A DNA stretch of 6,397 bases, taken from positions 1 through 6,397 of the forward strand of contig CAMVIL010000078.1 in the NCBI GenBank assembly GCA_947167535.1, written 5' to 3'. The notes under the pieces were generated by a model. That model did not search any database, had not been told where the DNA came from, and saw only the letters and a program-made list of their open reading frames with translations. Origin of the DNA: an uncultured Ruminococcus sp. Its GTDB lineage: Bacteria > Bacillota > Clostridia > Oscillospirales > Ruminococcaceae. The translations under genes and the position numbers were made by a program. Below are positions 1 to 5,732 of the stretch, one piece after another (the first letter of the stretch is position 1; each line of letters begins with the position of its first letter).

Positions 1-734
1 TCGAGTTCCTGGACTACGAAGGAAATCTCATCGGTGAGCCGCAGTTCGTTGCAAAGGGCGGTGACGCTGTTCCGCCCGATGTCGAAAAGACTATCGAAAC
101 GAGCGACGGCACGGTAGTGTTCGTATGCTGGAGCGACGGTTACCTCAATGTTGCCGAAAACGCCGAGGTCTACGCGATCTACGGTCAGCCCGCAAACCTG
201 TTCCTGTACGATCAGACAGGCGACGTGGATAAGGATGTTTCTCCCGATGAACAGGTCGGAGTTGAAAGCGAGTACGAACTTTCGGAAGGCGGAAGCTCTG
301 ATGACGGTTACGACATAGGCTGGTTCCATGCTACGTCGGGTCTGCTGGCATCTTCCACAGAGGAAGTCTCCACTGCAAATGTCTGCAGTGATGACGAAAG
401 CAACTACTACATCAAGCTGAGACACGCGAAGGTCTCCTTCTCGAGTCCCGAAGGCATATCCGAACAGGTGACGCTCTTCTGCGCCAACGGAAAGAATTAC
501 TATATGCTGTCCGAAGGCGGCACGATGATAGACTTCTCGATAAACTATGCTTCCGAAGACTTCCCGCTGGAATACGTTCCGACAGTCGCGGGACTGCCGA
601 TAATCAACTGGCTATTCTCCGCCGACGGCAAAACAATGACCTACGCGGAATTGTTTGAGTATCTGCAAAGTGCGAACAAACCCGTACTGATAACGAGCGT
701 CCAACCGGCGCTGGCGGATGAAGACACAGGATGA
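1..734 (+). CDS. Partial surface/secreted protein with InlB-like (Listeria-Bacteroides type) repeat modules, 3' end only
   Basis: The reading frame is open from the window edge (first full codon at base 3) to a TGA at 732-734, giving 243 visible residues; the true start lies upstream. A GTG at 117 is an internal valine and has no ribosome binding site, so it is not taken as a start. Visible residues 1-62 follow the pattern of InlB-type/Flg_new repeats: a strand with an aromatic and 'YEGNLIGEP', a 'V.KGGDAVPP' segment, then 'VFVCWSDGYLNV' (the usual 'F.GW' position) and a final 'EVYAIYG'. Residues about 143-236 look like a second, more divergent copy (VTLFCANGK, a G..I.NW core, SADGK, then PVLITSVQP). 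The region between (70-140) is acidic and low in hydrophobics. Such modules usually occur in cell-surface or secreted proteins of Firmicutes. No LPXTG motif, dockerin or C-terminal membrane anchor is visible; the protein simply ends ALADEDTG. The extracellular location is inferred, since the signal peptide would lie outside the window. No specific function can be assigned. Confidence 0.8.
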   Translation, partial: EFLDYEGNLIGEPQFVAKGGDAVPPDVEKTIETSDGTVVFVCWSDGYLNVAENAEVYAIYGQPANLFLYDQTGDVDKDVSPDEQVGVESEYELSEGGSSDDGYDIGWFHATSGLLASSTEEVSTANVCSDDESNYYIKLRHAKVSFSSPEGISEQVTLFCANGKNYYMLSEGGTMIDFSINYASEDFPLEYVPTVAGLPIINWLFSADGKTMTYAELFEYLQSANKPVLITSVQPALADEDTG

Positions 735-743
735 TAAACCCAA

Positions 744-779
744 ACGGGAAGAGCAGGGCAGATGTCCTGTTCTTCCCGT
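744..779 (+). terminator. Hairpin terminator-like element after the surface-protein gene
   Basis: A 14-bp stem (744-757 with 766-779, one G-U wobble, otherwise perfect) closes an 8-base loop and starts 10 bases after the stop codon. It is followed by only a weak T-rich stretch (ATTCTT), so termination may be incomplete and some transcripts may read into the membrane-protein gene at 804. The ATG at 762 lies inside the loop. Confidence 0.6.
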
Positions 780-790
780 ATTCTTGAAAC

Positions 791-794
791 GGAG
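791..794 (+). promoter_or_regulatory. Ribosome binding site GGAG that fixes the start at 804
   Basis: GGAG lies 9 bases before the ATG at 804. The in-frame ATG at 762 has no comparable purine site at the right distance and sits in a hairpin loop. Starting at 804 also places the lysines and hydrophobic helix (MKKIIGCILKCLL) at the N-terminus, as expected for a membrane protein. Confidence 0.75.
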
Positions 795-803
795 ATCCTT
801 GAT

Positions 804-2078
804 ATGAAGAAGATCATAGGCTGTATACTAAAATGTCTGCTATGCTGGGCGGCGGTGCTTGCGGTGTGCTTTGGTCTGCTCTGCGCGGCGGCGGCAGTCC
901 CCGACGGCAGACTTGAGAAAAACCTTATATCCAGCGCCGACAAAATGGCAGCCCGACCGCCCCATGAGCATCTGCAGAAGAGCTTTTACAGCAGCGTCTG
1001 CGACAACTATGCCGACGCTGTCCTGCTGGGGGTGGCGGCGAATATGTCCTCCGACGACCTGCCCCGTTCGGCTCTCGATACCCGCTATTACGACGACGGC
1101 TTCGGACCTGCTGTGGGCATCAAGGCGACGGTGGACGGCAAGCCTGCAAACATCGACTACACCCGCTACTGGCACGGTTCACTGGTATTCGTAAGACCGC
1201 TGCTGGCAGTTGCCGACATCAGCGGCATTCGCCTTGCCGCCTCAGTCGTTATAGCACTTTTGTTCGCAGCGGACGCCGTCTACCTGCTGTATAAAAAGCA
1301 GAAAGCCGCCTGCGTGATATTTCTCGTATCCGCAGTGCTGGTGTCCTTCTGGTATGTGTTCACAACGCTGGAGTATATGTCGGTGTTCATCATAATGCTG
1401 GCAGCGCTGCCGCTTTTCGTAAAGTACGCCGACAACAGCCGTGCACTCACGCTGATTTCCGTCGGCACTGGCACGCTGACGGCATTCGCCGACTTCCTGA
1501 CCGCAGAAACGCTGACGATACTAGTTCCGCTGGTCATGGCATTTTTCGTGAGAGCCGGCAGAGGCGAAAAGCCCGACAAAAAAGACAGCCTCGTGACCGC
1601 TCTCTCCTGTATGGCGGGCTGGGGCGTGGCTTACCTTGCGACATTCGCCGCCAAGTGGGGGCTGGCTTCGGCAGCGCTGGGCAGGGACGTTTCCTCAGAC
1701 GCTGTGGCAGCGGCGGAGCTTCGCGTCAACGGCATGGAAGAGGAGTTCTCCTCGCCGATAGAGATGATGTTCTCGGCGCTGGGCGCCAACCTTTCGATGC
1801 TCGCACCCACCGACCAGAAGGTGAGCGCCGTCTGGATACTGATATGGCTGGCTGCATTCACGGCGGTCTGCGTTATGATAAGCCTGTCGGGGACAAGGCG
1901 GCATAACCTTCCGAAAGCCGTCATGATCGGCATAGCGCTGATACCGATAATAAGGTTCTGCCTGCTGATGAACCACTCCTACCTGCACAATTTCTTCACC
2001 TACCGCGCCCTGATGCCAAGCATCATGGCTGTGCTGGGGCTGGTGTGGTACCGTGTGGGCACGGCAAAGAAGAAATAA
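804..2078 (+). CDS. Polytopic membrane protein of unknown function, GT-C-like layout
   Basis: A 424-residue integral membrane protein; I do not recognise a named family. Residues 4-31 form an N-terminal transmembrane helix with KK before it. Residues 32-141 are a hydrophilic loop, probably extracytoplasmic, ending in a distinctive TRYWHGSLVFVRPLL stretch (about 120-134). Hydrophobic segments follow at roughly 142-163, 168-190, 192-207, 213-250 (probably two), 262-292, 341-362, 370-389 and 401-418, so about nine or ten in all, with a basic AKKK tail. A first helix followed by a large outer loop and then a bundle of helices is the plan of GT-C type glycosyltransferases and related envelope proteins. 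The YWHG, FADFLT (228-233) and NHSY (390-393) motifs look conserved rather than random, but no catalytic site can be assigned. The start at 804 is chosen over an in-frame ATG at 762 because of the GGAG site and hairpin. No clear promoter is visible in the 69-base gap upstream, so expression may depend on read-through past the 744-779 hairpin. A transport or scaffold role cannot be excluded. Confidence 0.82.
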   Translation: MKKIIGCILKCLLCWAAVLAVCFGLLCAAAAVPDGRLEKNLISSADKMAARPPHEHLQKSFYSSVCDNYADAVLLGVAANMSSDDLPRSALDTRYYDDGFGPAVGIKATVDGKPANIDYTRYWHGSLVFVRPLLAVADISGIRLAASVVIALLFAADAVYLLYKKQKAACVIFLVSAVLVSFWYVFTTLEYMSVFIIMLAALPLFVKYADNSRALTLISVGTGTLTAFADFLTAETLTILVPLVMAFFVRAGRGEKPDKKDSLVTALSCMAGWGVAYLATFAAKWGLASAALGRDVSSDAVAAAELRVNGMEEEFSSPIEMMFSALGANLSMLAPTDQKVSAVWILIWLAAFTAVCVMISLSGTRRHNLPKAVMIGIALIPIIRFCLLMNHSYLHNFFTYRALMPSIMAVLGLVWYRVGTAKKK

Positions 2079-2094
2079 ACCATAGTCTGTCATG

Positions 2095-2136
2095 CACCTT
2101 TTCGTAAAAAAATGCGAAAAGGTGTTGATTTTTTTT
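2095..2136 (+). terminator. Rho-independent terminator after the membrane-protein gene
   Basis: A perfect 10-bp stem (2095-2104 with 2115-2124) encloses a 10-base A-rich loop. A T-rich tail follows, with an uninterrupted run of eight T at 2129-2136. It lies 16 bases after the TAA of the membrane-protein gene. The tail overlaps the -35 element of the next promoter. Confidence 0.9.
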
Positions 2137-2153
2137 GGACTGTGTGGTATAAT
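2125..2153 (+). promoter_or_regulatory. Sigma-A type promoter of the EAL gene
   Basis: A -35 TTGATT (2125-2130) is separated by 17 bases from a perfect -10 TATAAT (2148-2153). A TGG directly before the -10 makes it an extended -10 promoter. Transcription should begin near 2160, giving a leader of about 50 bases. The -35 lies in the T-rich tail of the upstream terminator. The promoter is constitutive in form; no clear operator is seen. Confidence 0.75.
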
Positions 2154-2195
2154 TACTGTGTGCAAATATTTTTTGTAAACTGCACTTCAGGGTTC

Positions 2196-2202
2196 AAGGT
2201 GG
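2196..2202 (+). promoter_or_regulatory. Ribosome binding site of the EAL gene
   Basis: AAGGTGG lies 7 bases before the ATG at 2210. This is close to the ideal Shine-Dalgarno sequence and spacing, and it fixes the start just before the first strand of the sensor domain (RKRIALLVG). Confidence 0.85.
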
Positions 2203-2209
2203 AAACATT

Positions 2210-5200
2210 ATGAGTGACAGAAGAAAAAGGATAGCTTTGTTAGTCGGACAGGCAGATGAGGATTACCAGAGTCGTTTCATATGCGGCTTTTTGAATCATG
2301 CCTTCGAGTACGATATGGACGTCTGCATCTTTTCGATGTATCATAAGTATCAGGACACCGTTGAGCGCGAAAACGGAGATTCAAATATATTCTCTCTCAT
2401 GCGGCCCGAGCTGTTCGACGCTGCGGTGCTGATGGCGGATACCATACAGACTTCGGGTGCTGCCGAACGCATAGAGGAAAGACTTCACGAGAGCTTCGGA
2501 GACAAGCCCGTGCTGGTCATCGAGAAGGAGAGCAGGTATTTCAGGAGCATTTTCTCCAGCTGTCACGATTCAATGGTGGAGCTTGTCTCTCATCTGATAG
2601 AAGTCCACGGCTATACCGATATCGCGTTCCTTTCGGGAAAGAAATGGCACAAGCACGCTAAGGAGCGCGTTGAAGCGTATAAGGAAGCTATGACCGCACA
2701 CGGTCTCGAAGTCCCCGAGGACAGAGTCTTCTACGGCGATTTCTGGTACCACAGCGGAAGCCTCTTCGCCGATTATCTTGAAGCCACCGAACGCCCGATG
2801 CCTCAGGCGGTAGTCTGCGCAAACGACGCTATGGCAATAGGTCTCTGCAAGGCGCTGGAGGAAAGAGGCGTTCGCGTGCCCGATGACGTGGCGGTGGCCA
2901 GCTACGATTCCACTTACGAGGGCCGCACCAGCCCCAAGATCGTGACTTCGGCTATGATACCCGCCGGAGAGTTCGGAAGCTATGCCGCCGACGTTATCAA
3001 GGATATGCTGGAGGGTAAGGAGTCGGCGCCGTTTTCGGCAGAGCCTCAGCTTGTGCGTGGCGAGACCTGCGGCTGTACCCACCCCGAGATCATGCACAGC
3101 ATCCGCCGCGAAAGATGGGGAAACGAGATATCCGAGGAGGGCTTCTACTCGGAGTATAATTCGATGGATATAAACCTGATGGCGCAGACCAGCTTAGAGG
3201 AGTACGTTGGAGCAGTCTATTCCTACGCCTTCCAGCTGAGGGGAGCCGAGAGCTTCCATCTGTGTCTGTCATATTACTGCAAATATATGGGACAGACCAC
3301 CAAGGTTCGCCTTGCCAATGACGGCTATCCCGAGAAGATGATATACGCCGTAAGATACAACAGCGACCGCAAGGACGGCATCGCCGATCTCGAACAGACC
3401 TTCGACAGCAGTCAGCTTCTCCCGGGACTCTGGGACGACAGAGACCACCCGCGGGCTGTTTTCTTCACGCCCGTATTCTGCGAGGGTGTCTGCTTCGGCT
3501 ATTCGGCAGTCGATTACGGCACCGAGGCGAGAAGCTATGATGATGTCTACCGCAACTGGATGAGGACTGTCTGCAATGGACTTGAATCTCTCAGACGTCT
3601 GCTGGCGGCGGAAAGCGCTTGCGACCAGCTCTCCAGAATGAGAAACAACAAGTTCGTAGCCTTCGGTGCGGTCTATGAGAGCCTCAACGATGAGGAACGC
3701 TCCGATTACGAGCTGGTGAAGAAGATACTTGACAATGATCTTTTCAATTACCATTTCCAGCCCATCGTGGACGTCTCGGACGGCAGCATCTATTCCTATG
3801 AGGCGCTGATGCGCTCGGCGACGGAAAGATCGATACCGCCGCTTTCCATTATAAAATATGCGGAAATGCAGAACCGCCTGTCGGACGTCGAAAGGGCGAC
3901 CTTCCTGAATGTTCTTTATATAGTAGACACTCACCGTGAGGAGCTGGGCAAGACCAAGATCTTCATAAACAGCATTCCCGGAATACGCATAAGCGGGCAT
4001 GATTTTGAGATGGTAGAGGAATACCTCAGAAGAATGTCCGATGTGATCGTGGTAGAGCTCACCGAAGAGGCGGAGATGAGCGACACCGATCTCGACAGGC
4101 TGAAGGCGCTGTTCAGAAAGCTTGACGTCGAGATCGCGGTAGATGATTACGGCACGGGATACTCGAATGTATCCAACCTGCTCAGATATATGCCGCACTA
4201 TGTCAAGATAGACCGCGCACTGCTCAGTGATATTCAGGACAAGCCGCAGAAGCAGCATTTCGTAAAGGAAATAATCAATTTCTGCCACGACAACAAGATA
4301 AAAGCCCTCGCAGAGGGTGTCGAGACTGCGGCAGAACTCAGGATGGTGATACATCTCGGAGCAGACCTTATCCAGGGCTTCTATACAGGCAGACCTGCTC
4401 CCGAATTTGTGAAGTCGATAGACGAAAAGGTGAGAGACGAGATACTCACCTATCGCAAAGAACGCCTTGAAGGCGTGACCGACCGCGCCTATATCGCAGG
4501 CAAGACGAAGCGTGTACCGCTGCCTTCTGTCATGAGGCACGGCTGCAACGAGATAGTCATCGGCCGCGGCGCTATGGTCTACAAGGAGATAACGGTCATA
4601 GGCACTCCCGGCACGAAGTCGGATGTGCATATCAATATAGAATCGGGCTACGAGGGAGCGCTCACCTTTGAGAACGTGTATCTTTCAAATGTCCGCAGCC
4701 GTCCGTGCATCGAGCTGGGGGAGAATGTAAGGCTCACTCTCCGCGTGATAGGCGACAATTTCCTGAAAAACTCAGGCATACTGGTTCCCGAAAGCTCGCG
4801 GCTTGAGATAGAGGGCGACGGCAATCTCAGGATAGAATCCACCTCCAACGAATACTACGGCATCGGCAACAAGGCGGACAGAAAGCACGGAAAGCTGGTG
4901 TTCGATCAGGACGGCTGCATCGAGATAGTCGGAAACGGCGTAGGCGGCACCTGCATAGGCTCGGGACTGGGCGGCATCATCAGGATCAACCGCGGCCGCT
5001 ATATGTTCGATTCCAACGGACAGAACGGCGTATGCATCGGTTCGCTGACGGGCGACACGGATATCAAGATCAAAAACTGCAACATCACCGCAGAATTTGT
5101 GGAGATGCAGGGAGTCGGTATAGGCTCGGCAGACGGAAATGTCAAGATGAGCGTTGCTACTTCGTCGGTGAGGATCTCCGGCGACGGCACCGAGATGGTC

Positions 5201-5560
5201 GGTATCGGCACGCTTCGCGGCAGCGAGTCTCAGGCAGTGATAAAGAGCGCTTCGGTGGTACTGCTGCTGAGTGCCGTGCGTGCCACAGGCACAGGCGCCC
5301 TTGCAGGCAGAACGGTCCTTGAAGCAGAATCGGCAGCCCTGAAGATCGAGAGCACGGGCAGGGAAGCCCTTGCTCTGGGCGGATACAACGAGGATACGCA
5401 GGCGGAGATGCACGAATGTGATATCAGGCTGCAGGTCAAGAACTGCCTGAACACCGATTGTCAGGCGAAGCCCGAGGACGTGAAGATCTACAACAGCAGG
5501 ACTTGCTTCATCGTAAATGATGTCGAGGTCGAGAGAACGGTTCTTTACGATGGGAAATAA
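2210..5560 (+). CDS. LacI-type sensor / EAL c-di-GMP phosphodiesterase / beta-helix fusion protein
   Basis: A 1116-residue protein with no signal peptide or membrane segment, hence cytoplasmic. Residues 6-290 are a periplasmic-binding-protein domain of the LacI/GalR sensor type: first strand RIALLVG, then HGYTDIAFLSG, AVVCANDAMAIGLCKALEERG, VPDDVAVASYD and the closing RGETCGC. There is no helix-turn-helix before it, so it is not a DNA-binding repressor; the ligand is probably a sugar or similar small molecule. Residues 300-480 resemble the GAF-like segment that often follows such sensors in Clostridia (FFTPVFCEGVCFGYSAVDYG, then YRNWMRTVCNGLESLRRLL). Residues 505-740 are an EAL domain that hydrolyses cyclic-di-GMP to pGpG. 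Every expected metal or catalytic residue is present: E531 (EALMR), N587, E616 (ELTE), D645-D646 (DDYGTGYSN), K666 (VKID), E702 (AEGVE) and Q722 (IQGFYTGRP), so it should be active. No GGDEF domain is present. Residues 776-1100 are glycine-rich repeats with an approximately 28-residue period, predicted to be a beta-helix. The many cysteines fit a reducing cytoplasm. The gene has its own promoter and terminator. Activation or inhibition by ligand cannot be read from the sequence. Confidence 0.95.
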   Translation: MSDRRKRIALLVGQADEDYQSRFICGFLNHAFEYDMDVCIFSMYHKYQDTVERENGDSNIFSLMRPELFDAAVLMADTIQTSGAAERIEERLHESFGDKPVLVIEKESRYFRSIFSSCHDSMVELVSHLIEVHGYTDIAFLSGKKWHKHAKERVEAYKEAMTAHGLEVPEDRVFYGDFWYHSGSLFADYLEATERPMPQAVVCANDAMAIGLCKALEERGVRVPDDVAVASYDSTYEGRTSPKIVTSAMIPAGEFGSYAADVIKDMLEGKESAPFSAEPQLVRGETCGCTHPEIMHSIRRERWGNEISEEGFYSEYNSMDINLMAQTSLEEYVGAVYSYAFQLRGAESFHLCLSYYCKYMGQTTKVRLANDGYPEKMIYAVRYNSDRKDGIADLEQTFDSSQLLPGLWDDRDHPRAVFFTPVFCEGVCFGYSAVDYGTEARSYDDVYRNWMRTVCNGLESLRRLLAAESACDQLSRMRNNKFVAFGAVYESLNDEERSDYELVKKILDNDLFNYHFQPIVDVSDGSIYSYEALMRSATERSIPPLSIIKYAEMQNRLSDVERATFLNVLYIVDTHREELGKTKIFINSIPGIRISGHDFEMVEEYLRRMSDVIVVELTEEAEMSDTDLDRLKALFRKLDVEIAVDDYGTGYSNVSNLLRYMPHYVKIDRALLSDIQDKPQKQHFVKEIINFCHDNKIKALAEGVETAAELRMVIHLGADLIQGFYTGRPAPEFVKSIDEKVRDEILTYRKERLEGVTDRAYIAGKTKRVPLPSVMRHGCNEIVIGRGAMVYKEITVIGTPGTKSDVHINIESGYEGALTFENVYLSNVRSRPCIELGENVRLTLRVIGDNFLKNSGILVPESSRLEIEGDGNLRIESTSNEYYGIGNKADRKHGKLVFDQDGCIEIVGNGVGGTCIGSGLGGIIRINRGRYMFDSNGQNGVCIGSLTGDTDIKIKNCNITAEFVEMQGVGIGSADGNVKMSVATSSVRISGDGTEMVGIGTLRGSESQAVIKSASVVLLLSAVRATGTGALAGRTVLEAESAALKIESTGREALALGGYNEDTQAEMHECDIRLQVKNCLNTDCQAKPEDVKIYNSRTCFIVNDVEVERTVLYDGK
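4775..5383 (+). repeat. Coding repeat: about eight approximately 28-residue rungs, predicted beta-helix, in the EAL protein
   Basis: Residues 856-1058 of the EAL protein carry a recurring turn of the form (G/C)-I-G-(S/N/T) with flanking valine/isoleucine strands: GIL (856), GIGN (884), CIGSG (915), CIGS (942), GIGS (970), GIGT (998), GTGA (1027) and ALGG (1055). Successive G positions in the last seven are 31, 27, 28, 28, 29 and 28 residues apart. Strands such as LRIES, IEIVG, IRINRG, IKIKN, VRISG and LKIES fall between the turns. This regular glycine/isoleucine ladder is typical of right-handed beta-helix folds. The DNA copies are divergent, so the repeats are old rather than recent duplications. 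The fold is inferred from pattern only. Confidence 0.72.
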
Positions 5561-5571
5561 GAATAACGCAT

Positions 5572-5604
5572 GATACCGCATGGCAGAGGCTGTGCGGTAT
5601 TTGT
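5572..5604 (+). terminator. Hairpin terminator after the EAL gene
   Basis: The core is a perfect 8-bp stem (5573-5580 with 5593-5600). It is extended inward by two wobble pairs and two G-C pairs to an AGAG loop (5585-5588), and outward by a G-U pair at 5572/5601. It starts 11 bases after the TAA. The T tract is interrupted (TTTGTTTG), so efficiency may be moderate. Confidence 0.72.
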
Positions 5605-5629
5605 TTGTCGTAATGTGGTTTTGCCGCAA

Positions 5630-5679
5630 AAAATCAATGTATAGCGTCAGCGTATTTGTGTAATATTAATATTGATTTT
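5630..5679 (+). promoter_or_regulatory. Candidate operator: 9-bp inverted repeat overlapping the glycosyltransferase -35
   Basis: AAAATCAAT (5630-5638) is repeated in perfect inverted form as ATTGATTTT (5671-5679), 41 bases centre to centre, about four helical turns. The right arm covers the -35 hexamer. A 12-base perfect palindrome, AATATTAATATT (5662-5673), abuts it. This AT-rich region could bind a regulator or act as an UP element, but AT-rich DNA also gives such repeats by chance. Confidence 0.3.
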
Positions 5680-5700
5680 CAACGCCTTTTACTGTATAAT
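5672..5700 (+). promoter_or_regulatory. Sigma-A type promoter of the glycosyltransferase gene
   Basis: A -35 TTGATT (5672-5677), a 17-base spacer and a perfect -10 TATAAT (5695-5700) are seen. Transcription should start near 5707, leaving a leader of about 26 bases. The -35 hexamer, spacer length and -10 are identical to those of the EAL gene promoter. Confidence 0.75.
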
Positions 5701-5718
5701 TAAAATGTATGACCATGC

Positions 5719-5725
5719 AAGGGGG
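5719..5725 (+). promoter_or_regulatory. Ribosome binding site that fixes the glycosyltransferase start at 5733
   Basis: AAGGGGG lies 7 bases before the ATG at 5733. In-frame ATGs at 5709 and 5715 are too close to the predicted transcription start and have no purine-rich site before them, so 5733 is preferred. Confidence 0.8.
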
Positions 5726-5732
5726 TAAGAGT

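Noticed and set aside
762..803. Upstream in-frame ATG (762) as start of the membrane-protein gene
   Set aside because: It sits in the loop of the 744-779 hairpin with no suitable ribosome binding site, whereas ATG 804 has GGAG at good spacing and begins a typical membrane N-terminus.
2154..2209. Possible c-di-GMP riboswitch in the EAL leader
   Set aside because: The leader is only about 50 bases and lacks the GEMM core features; the one inverted repeat (GTGCA at 2160-2164 with TGCAC at 2181-2185) has a 5-bp stem and a 16-base loop and is too weak to call.
2210..3080. Reading the EAL gene product as a LacI family transcription repressor
   Set aside because: There is no helix-turn-helix before the sensor and no room for one after the well-supported start codon.
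3269..4630. Long open frame of 453 codons on the - strand opposite the EAL gene
   Set aside because: It lies antisense to a clear, motif-rich coding region, has no ribosome binding site or recognisable domain, and arises from the codon bias of the + strand gene.
4772..5629. Open frame of 285 codons on the - strand opposite the beta-helix region
   Set aside because: It is a shadow of the repeat-coding frame; its protein is low in sense and repeats only because the + strand does.
5561..5732. Riboswitch or small RNA between the EAL gene and the glycosyltransferase
   Set aside because: The gap is explained by a terminator and a promoter; the leader after the predicted start is only about 26 bases and shows no structured element.
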